This document shows, in pieces, positions 14,390-18,814 of a stretch of DNA of 18,814 nucleotides (position 1 is its first letter; each line of letters starts with the position of its first letter). Position numbers and translations under genes: made by a program. Under the pieces are notes generated by a model, which was not told the origin of the DNA, ran no database searches, and saw nothing but the letters and a program-made list of their open reading frames with translations. The DNA lies in NCBI RefSeq assembly GCF_004570345.1, contig NZ_SPQM01000098.1, positions 1-18,814 on the forward strand, in the 5' to 3' direction. The stretch comes from Blastococcus sp. CT_GayMR20. Lineage in GTDB: Bacteria; Actinomycetota; Actinomycetes; Mycobacteriales; Geodermatophilaceae.

Positions 14390-14404
14390 TAGGCTCGGTC
14401 CGTG
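14390..14404 (+). promoter_or_regulatory. Leaderless promoter of the DUF2530 gene
   Basis: TAGGCT (14390-14395), then exactly six bases, then GTG 14402. This is the actinobacterial leaderless arrangement in which transcription starts at the start codon. No ribosome binding site and no clear -35 are present. Confidence 0.5.
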
Positions 14405-14641
14405 CCCGGACCCACGAAGCAGGCCCCGCCACCGCTCCAGGTCGACACCGCCCGCGTCGTGCTGGTCGGCATCGGCGTCTGGGTGGTCGCACTGGGCGTC
14501 CTGCTGATCCTCGGCGACCGGGTGGACCGCATGTGGACCTGGACCTGCGTCGCCGCCATCGCCCTCGCCCTCCTGGGCCTGTGGGTCATGAAGCTGCAGG
14601 GCCAGCTCCCCCGTCGGCGCTCCGAGCCGGGCGGACGTTGA
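14402..14641 (+). CDS. DUF2530 small membrane protein
   Basis: 79 residues: a short hydrophilic N-terminus, two membrane segments (about 17-38 and 45-62), and a basic C-terminal tail (PRRRSEPGGR), so both ends are probably cytoplasmic. The pattern 'LQVDTARVVLVGIGVWVVALGVLLI...W.W.C..AIALALLGLWVMKLQ' matches my recollection of DUF2530. The function is unknown. Members are often found beside NCS2 permease and MarR genes, as here. The start is GTG at the predicted transcription start. Confidence 0.75.
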   Translation: MPGPTKQAPPPLQVDTARVVLVGIGVWVVALGVLLILGDRVDRMWTWTCVAAIALALLGLWVMKLQGQLPRRRSEPGGR

Positions 14642-14749
14642 CGGCCCAGCACCGACATCCCGTAGGCGACCTTTCCGCAAGACCCCGCCACGATCTGTGG
14701 AGAGGCTTTGACCTGCGCTGATGCGCCGACTCCTGTCGTGGGTGCTCGC

Positions 14750-14771
14750 TATTCTTCGATCAGTTGTTCGA
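14750..14771 (+). promoter_or_regulatory. -10 box and LexA (SOS) box of the 13E12 endonuclease gene
   Basis: TCGATCAGTTGTTCGA (14756-14771) matches the actinobacterial LexA box TCGAAC-N4-GTTCGA at 11 of 12 defined positions. It directly follows TATTCT (14750-14755), a TANNNT -10, so LexA bound here would cover the transcription start. It is 16 nt before the ATG at 14788 and just before the Shine-Dalgarno GGGGAGG (14777-14783). No good -35 is evident; TTGACC at 14708-14713 is too far upstream. Confidence 0.7.
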
Positions 14772-14787
14772 GGGATGGGGAGGCGTG

Positions 14788-16005
14788 ATGAGCGAGCTGC
14801 AGTCGGCCCTGGACGCGCTCGCCATGACCGACCTCGACGAACTCTCCGACGGTGAGCTGCTCGCTCATGTCGGTGACCTGCTCGCCGCGCACAACCGCAT
14901 CACCGCCCAACTGACCCGGGCGGTGCGGCGCGCCGACGCACGCTGCTCCGCCGAGCACGACGGGGCCAAGACGATGAAGTCGTGGCTGCGCGGGCACGCC
15001 CGCGCCTCCGGCGCCCTGGCCGGACGGCTGGTCACCCAGGGCCGGCGGCTGGAGCAGCTGCCCGCCACCGGCGCTGCGTTCGCCGACGGTCAGATCGGCC
15101 CCGACCAGGTCGAGGTGATCGCCGAGATCGCCAAGCCCGAGAACCTCGACCGGGCCACGGCCCAAGGCATCGACGTCGGCCAGGTGGAAGCCGCGCTGCT
15201 GCAGCTGGCAGCCACCGGCACCCACCGCGACCTGCAGATCGCCGTGGGCGACTACCTGAGCAAGCTCGACCCCGACGGGCCCGAACCCGATCCCACCCAG
15301 GAGCGGGCCGTGACGTTGGTCCAGCATCCGGACGGTTCCTGGACCATCGGCGGCACCCTCGACGCCGTCGGCGGAGAGAAGGTCGCCACCGCGCTGGAAG
15401 CCATCTCCGCCGCCGGGCGCTGCGCCGGTGACACCCGCACGCGGGCCCAGCGCACCGGCGATGCCCTGGTGCAGCTCTGCGATCTGGCGCTGGCCTCGGG
15501 GCAGCTGCCGGTGCTGCGGACGGTCAAGCCGCACGTCATCGTCACCCTCGGGCTCGACGACCTCGCCGACCCCACGACCGGGCACGGCGCCGCCACCACC
15601 GGGCTGGGGGCCACCCTCTCCGCCGCCCGCGCACGCTGGGTCGCCTGCGACGCCGGCATCACCAGCATCGTCCTGGACTCCGACGCATTACCGATCGACG
15701 TCGGCCGAGAGCAACGAATCTTCCCGCCACACCTCCGCAAGGCCGTCGAGCACCGAGACGGACACTGCATCTTCGCCGGCTGCGAGGCGCCGCGGTGGTT
15801 CTGCGACGTCCACCACCACCTCGTCGAATGGATCAACGGCGGGCAGACCAGCCTCGACAACGCGGCGCTGCTCTGCGAACGCCACCACACCAAGGTCCAC
15901 CACGGATTCCGCGTCGAACGCGACGACACCGCCCCACCCGGCCGACGATGGCGCACCTCCCGCCCCGACGGCACCGAGATCCTGCTCCACCCGGCGCTGA
16001 GCTGA
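14788..16005 (+). CDS. 13E12-repeat family protein: DUF222 domain with HNH endonuclease
   Basis: 405 residues. The DUF222 domain covers about 10-300. The C-terminus is an HNH nuclease: Cys327 and Cys332 (HCIFAGC), histidines 342-344 (DVHHHLVEW), Asn358 (LDN), Cys363, then His366 and His367 (CERHH). All metal-binding and catalytic residues are present, so the domain should be active as a nuclease. The biological role of 13E12 proteins is not established; they are multi-copy and mobile-like in actinobacterial genomes, and some in Mycobacterium tuberculosis belong to the LexA regulon. Start: ATG 14788 follows GGGGAGG by 4 nt; in-frame GTG 14785 is too close to it. A TTA codon at 15688 and frequent CGA, CAA and GAA codons near the 3' end differ from the neighbours and suggest acquisition. 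Confidence 0.92.
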   Translation: MSELQSALDALAMTDLDELSDGELLAHVGDLLAAHNRITAQLTRAVRRADARCSAEHDGAKTMKSWLRGHARASGALAGRLVTQGRRLEQLPATGAAFADGQIGPDQVEVIAEIAKPENLDRATAQGIDVGQVEAALLQLAATGTHRDLQIAVGDYLSKLDPDGPEPDPTQERAVTLVQHPDGSWTIGGTLDAVGGEKVATALEAISAAGRCAGDTRTRAQRTGDALVQLCDLALASGQLPVLRTVKPHVIVTLGLDDLADPTTGHGAATTGLGATLSAARARWVACDAGITSIVLDSDALPIDVGREQRIFPPHLRKAVEHRDGHCIFAGCEAPRWFCDVHHHLVEWINGGQTSLDNAALLCERHHTKVHHGFRVERDDTAPPGRRWRTSRPDGTEILLHPALS

Positions 16006-16017
16006 GCCGCGGGACCG

Positions 16018-16839
16018 TCAGTCGGTGAGGACGTCGAAGTTGCCGGTGTCGTACCGCGCCGTCAGGACCACCTCGGTGGGCTCGCTGACCACCAGCGTGG
16101 CCTGGCTGTGCGCCCCGCAGCCGTAGTCGGCGGTGACGACGCGACCGTCCGCCGGCGCGTAGGCGTTGCCGCACGCGCCGACCGACTGGCGCAGCGACCC
16201 GGCCAGCGGCAGCCAGAAACCACAGGTGGCGCACGGTCCGGGCGCGTGCCGGGCCATCGACGACCCCGGCCCGAACTCACCCGCCGCCCAGCGGCCCACG
16301 GCCTCGGCGCGGCCCTCGGCGGACATGACGCGCTCGCGGCCGAGTCCGAGCTCGAAGGCGACGACGCGCCCCTCCGGGTCCTCGGCCGAGTCGTCGTCGA
16401 CCGCATAGGCGGGCGCGAGGCGCGGGTCGTCCTCGGTGGAGGGCAGGACGTCGCCCACCGAGAGATCGCCCGGGCGCAGGCGTTCGTGCCACGGCACCCA
16501 CGCCGGCGCGAGCAGCGCGTCGTCGCCGGGGAGCAGCACGACCTCGTCGACGGTGACCGTCGCCTCGCCGGGGATGCGGGCGACGGTGACGGCCCAGTGC
16601 CACCCCACGTAGCCGGGCACCCGGCTCGCGAAGGTGTGTGTCAGGACCTCGCCCAGCGCCTCCGGTGCGACCTCGTCGGTCGCGGGAGCCACCGGCTCCG
16701 GGGTCGCACCCAGGTGGTCGCCCACGAGCTCGGCGTCGCCGGCGCTCTCGACAGCGGCCGCGCGGGCCAGTTCGACCGCGCCCACCAGGGCGTCGGCGCC
16801 GCTGGGAACGGACCGGGGAGGTACGGAGGACTCGGTCAC
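16018..16839 (-). CDS. DUF3027 family protein
   Basis: 273 residues. A conserved N-terminal half includes GYVGWHWAVTVAR and VDEVVLLPGDDALLAPAWVPWHERLRPGDLSVGDVLP. The C-terminal third has a cysteine-containing module, CATCGFWLPLAG, then GACGNAYAPADGRVV, then YGCGAHSQA, possibly a zinc site, ending in YDTGNFDVL. These features match DUF3027, an actinobacterial family with no assigned function. The frame is open far upstream, but GTG 16839 is chosen because family similarity begins there and a -10-like GACAAT lies exactly 6 nt before it, predicting a leaderless mRNA. It converges on the 13E12 gene with a 12-bp gap. Confidence 0.85.
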   Translation of the reverse strand: MTESSVPPRSVPSGADALVGAVELARAAAVESAGDAELVGDHLGATPEPVAPATDEVAPEALGEVLTHTFASRVPGYVGWHWAVTVARIPGEATVTVDEVVLLPGDDALLAPAWVPWHERLRPGDLSVGDVLPSTEDDPRLAPAYAVDDDSAEDPEGRVVAFELGLGRERVMSAEGRAEAVGRWAAGEFGPGSSMARHAPGPCATCGFWLPLAGSLRQSVGACGNAYAPADGRVVTADYGCGAHSQATLVVSEPTEVVLTARYDTGNFDVLTD

Positions 16840-16845
16840 CCAGCC

Positions 16846-16851
16846 ATTGTC
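16846..16851 (-). promoter_or_regulatory. Candidate leaderless -10 of the DUF3027 gene
   Basis: On the minus strand GACAAT is followed by six bases and GTG 16839, the same spacing as at the DUF2530 gene. Only A at position 2 and T at position 6 match TANNNT. No Shine-Dalgarno sequence precedes the GTG. Confidence 0.35.
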
Positions 16852-16881
16852 CCTGACGCGTCCACACCTCCGACGGCCCGT

Positions 16882-16899
16882 CCGCACAGCTTCGTGCGG
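16882..16899. promoter_or_regulatory. Dyad in the divergent promoter region
   Basis: CCGCAC (16882-16887) and GTGCGG (16894-16899) form a perfect inverted repeat with a 6-nt spacer, in the 72-bp gap between the divergent DUF3027 and MFS genes. It could be a shared operator, or a hairpin at the promoter of the MFS gene. No regulator gene is adjacent. Confidence 0.35.
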
Positions 16900-16905
16900 C
16901 ACGAT
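16900..16905 (+). promoter_or_regulatory. Candidate leaderless -10 of the second MFS gene
   Basis: CACGAT followed by six bases and GTG 16912, the same geometry as at the DUF2530 and DUF3027 genes. The hexamer matches TANNNT only at A2 and T6. GGAG at 16906-16909 is too close to the GTG for normal ribosome binding. Confidence 0.3.
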
Positions 16906-16911
16906 GGAGTC

Positions 16912-18489
16912 GTGCCCGCCTCCCGCCGTCCCCCCGGTGCGCGCCGGCGTGCGCGGACGTCGGGACGCACGGGGCCCGCCCGGACCGAACGGGGCGACAC
17001 CTCGCCCCTCGCCGTCCCGCGGCCGACGACCCGGCCGCTCCCGGTGGCCGGCGCGCAGCCACGGCCCGACGAACACCCCACGGACGTCATCCCCGACCCG
17101 GCGGTGCCGAGCAACGGGCATACCGGGGGCAACGGGCAGAAGGTCACCGTCACCCGCGTGGCAGCCGCGCGCTCCAAGGAGCTGACCGCCGCCGCGGCCC
17201 GCCGCGTCCGCGCCGCCAGCCGGGCCGACGGCGCCGGGGAGAGCGGGCTGACGCAGCTGCTCTGGGTCAACGCCCTGCACATGGCCGGCGACGCGATGAT
17301 CGCGGTCTCGCTCGCCGGCACGCTGTTCTTCGCCGCCACCACCGACGCCCAGCGCAGCAACGTCGCGCTCTACCTGCTCGTCACCATGGCGCCGTTCGCC
17401 GTCCTGGCGCCGGTGATCGGGCCGGCGCTGGACCGGCTGCAGCGCGGCCGCCGGTGGGCCATCGCGGCCAGCCACCTGGGCCGGGCCTTCCTGGCGCTGG
17501 TGATGATGAGCCACTTCGACGACTTCTGGCTCTACCCCGCCGCGCTCGGCGTCCTCGTGCTGTCGAAGTCGCACAACGTGCTGCGCGCCGCCGTCGTCCC
17601 CCGGGTGCTGCCGCAGGCGATGTCCCTGACGTCGGCCAACGCCCGGCTCTCGGTGTTCGGGCTGGCCACCGCCGGGGTGGCCGGTGCCATCGGGGCGGGC
17701 ATCGCCGCCGTCCTAGGCTTCGACTGGGAACTCGGGGTGACCGCCTGCGTCTTCGTCGTGGCCGGCACGTTGGCGGTGCGGCTGCCCCGGCACGTCGACA
17801 TCCCCACCGGCGAGCAGCCGGCCGACGTGTTCACGACCGCCGAGATCCCCGTCCCCGCCGGGCGGCGCCGGCGGGTGAGCCCGCACGTCGTCCTCGCGCT
17901 GCGGGCCAACACCGCGCTGCGCGGCCTCGGCGGCTTCCTCACCATCTTCTCCGCGTTCCTGATCCAGGACAGCTTCGACGGCGGCTGGGAGGCGACGCTC
18001 GCCCTGGGCGCGGTCGCCGCCGCGGCCGGCGTGGGCAGCTTCGCCGGCACCGCCGCCGGCTCCCGGCTCCACAACGCCGACCCCGACCGGGTGGTGCTGA
18101 TCTCGGCGGCCGGGGCCACGGCGGTCACCGTGCTGGCCGCCTTCTTCTTCAGCTTCGCGATGGCGGTGGCGGTGGCCGGCGTCGCGGCCATCACGAATGC
18201 GCTCGGCAAGGTCTCCCTCGACGCGATCATCCAGCGGGAGGTCCCCGAGAACCTGCGCGCGTCGGCGTTCGCCCGGTCCGAGACGCTGCTCCAGCTCGCC
18301 TGGGTCGTCGGGGGCGCCTTCGGCATCGCGCTACCACCCACCGGCTGGCTCGGCTTCACCGTCGCCGCGGCCCTGCTCGTCCTCGCCGTCGGCCTCATCG
18401 TCTGGAGCCTCTACCGAGGCGGGCGGCCCGTGACGGTCGCCGTCTCCCCCGACGCACCGACCGGGCCGGTCGGCCCCTCGTGGTCGTGA
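16912..18489 (+). CDS. MFS-type membrane transporter with long disordered N-terminus
   Basis: 525 residues. The first 110 or so are hydrophilic and rich in Pro, Arg and Ala, then a helical basic stretch (VAAARSKELTAAAARRVRAAS) leads into about 12 membrane segments. MAPFAVLAPVIGPALDRLQRGRRWAI corresponds to MFS motif A between segments 2 and 3 (Asp then RGRR). SKSHNVLRAAVVPRVLP and LDAIIQREVPENLRASAFARSETLLQLAWVVGG are shared with a DHA3-like actinobacterial branch of unknown substrate. Start GTG 16912 is set by the -10 geometry; the frame remains open upstream over the antisense of DUF3027. The stop overlaps the next start as GTGA (18486-18489). Its neighbours DUF3027 and DUF2771 are commonly found together in actinobacteria. 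Confidence 0.88.
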   Translation: MPASRRPPGARRRARTSGRTGPARTERGDTSPLAVPRPTTRPLPVAGAQPRPDEHPTDVIPDPAVPSNGHTGGNGQKVTVTRVAAARSKELTAAAARRVRAASRADGAGESGLTQLLWVNALHMAGDAMIAVSLAGTLFFAATTDAQRSNVALYLLVTMAPFAVLAPVIGPALDRLQRGRRWAIAASHLGRAFLALVMMSHFDDFWLYPAALGVLVLSKSHNVLRAAVVPRVLPQAMSLTSANARLSVFGLATAGVAGAIGAGIAAVLGFDWELGVTACVFVVAGTLAVRLPRHVDIPTGEQPADVFTTAEIPVPAGRRRRVSPHVVLALRANTALRGLGGFLTIFSAFLIQDSFDGGWEATLALGAVAAAAGVGSFAGTAAGSRLHNADPDRVVLISAAGATAVTVLAAFFFSFAMAVAVAGVAAITNALGKVSLDAIIQREVPENLRASAFARSETLLQLAWVVGGAFGIALPPTGWLGFTVAAALLVLAVGLIVWSLYRGGRPVTVAVSPDAPTGPVGPSWS

Positions 18490-18814
18490 GGACGGCCGCC
18501 CCCGCCCTGCTCCTGCTCCTGCTGGTCGGCTGTGGCGGGGAGCCGGACGGCCCGGGCGAGGTCGGCGTCGAGGTCGGCGCGCAGGACGTCGCCGTGCGCC
18601 CGACGCAGTTCTGCCTCGACGGCGAGGGCCAGCGCTACGAGACCACCCCGCCGATCCTCGAGGTCTCGCCCGGTGCGGCCATCTCCCTCACCGTGCCGGA
18701 CTCGGTCGCCGAGCAGGGCTGGAGCGTGCAGGTCTTCGACGAGACGCTCGAGGAGCGGCTGGGCACGGTCGACGTCGACCAGGGGACGACGACCTACGAC
18801 GAGATCACGACGTC
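18486..18814 (+). CDS. DUF2771-like lipoprotein, N-terminal part (3' end outside window)
   Basis: Starts at GTG 18486, overlapping the MFS stop by four bases, and remains open to the window end (109 codons). MRTAAPALLLLLLVGCGG is a lipoprotein signal peptide with lipobox LVGC (Cys16), so the mature protein is expected to be lipid-anchored on the outer face of the membrane. The mature part reads VAVRPTQFCLDGEGQRYE, then ILEVSPGAAISLTVPDSVAEQGWSVQVFDE, resembling DUF2771: an RPTQ(Y/F)C motif, then a stretch like 'VPxxVAxxxWxVxF'. The function of the family is unknown; translational coupling to the transporter suggests a joint role at the membrane. Confidence 0.75.
   Translation, partial: MRTAAPALLLLLLVGCGGEPDGPGEVGVEVGAQDVAVRPTQFCLDGEGQRYETTPPILEVSPGAAISLTVPDSVAEQGWSVQVFDETLEERLGTVDVDQGTTTYDEITT

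Noticed and set aside
14251..14401. Purine riboswitch upstream of the NCS2 permease
   Set aside because: The leader is short and GC-rich, with only a 5-bp hairpin; none of the conserved aptamer bases are visible.
14642..14787. Small gene or mobile-element end between DUF2530 and the 13E12 gene
   Set aside because: No open frame with a ribosome binding site, no inverted terminal repeat and no direct repeat shared with the downstream side.

Overview
This window looks like chromosomal DNA from a very GC-rich actinobacterium. The evidence is strong G/C at third codon positions, many GTG starts, promoters with only a TANNNT-type -10, and a set of families largely restricted to Actinomycetota (SepH, DUF2530, DUF3027, DUF2771, 13E12/DUF222-HNH). 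The combination reminds me of Geodermatophilaceae (Blastococcus, Geodermatophilus, Modestobacter), but that is an inference from gene content. I see no rRNA, tRNA, CRISPR array, prophage or transposase. The window is gene-dense, with no gene-free stretch over about 160 bp.

Layout. (1) 1-4900: the 3' part of the cell-division gene sepH; a two-gene operon for a heterodimeric ABC exporter; a YflT-like general stress protein behind a candidate ECF-sigma promoter. Both sepH and the stress gene end directly in copies of the same structured 59-bp repeat, probably a terminator. (2) 4899-7984: a SpoU/TrmH-type RNA methyltransferase, divergent from a self-contained drug-exporter operon (ABC ATPase, ABC-2 permease, TetR regulator). 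The operon's promoter carries an operator-like dyad around the -10. The regulator seems to start at CTG. (3) 7981-10768: a TesB-like thioesterase divergent from an aldo/keto reductase, then a ThpR-like 2'-5' RNA ligase/cyclic phosphodiesterase (again with a CTG start) behind a small membrane protein. (4) 10835-14250, all on the minus strand: AzgA-type purine permease, MarR regulator, MFS exporter. (5) 14402-18814: small DUF2530 membrane protein, a 13E12-family HNH endonuclease, DUF3027 protein, a second MFS protein, and a DUF2771 lipoprotein cut off by the window end. The 13E12 gene sits inside what is otherwise a typical actinobacterial housekeeping neighbourhood and has a near-consensus LexA/SOS box.

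How the parts work together. Two regulator-transporter modules (TetR with ABC, MarR with MFS) look like ligand-induced efflux. The two-subunit ABC exporter has one canonical and one degenerate ATP site. Genes are very tightly packed: ATGA, GTGA and CTGA four-base overlaps, a CTAG shared by two convergent stop codons, and a CATG shared by two divergent start codons.

I found no clearly new multi-gene system. The most interesting signals are the covarying dispersed repeat, the non-canonical starts, the SOS box, the ECF-type promoter and the paired palindromes in the 5.7-kb promoter region. Everything is from reading the sequence; no database search was possible.
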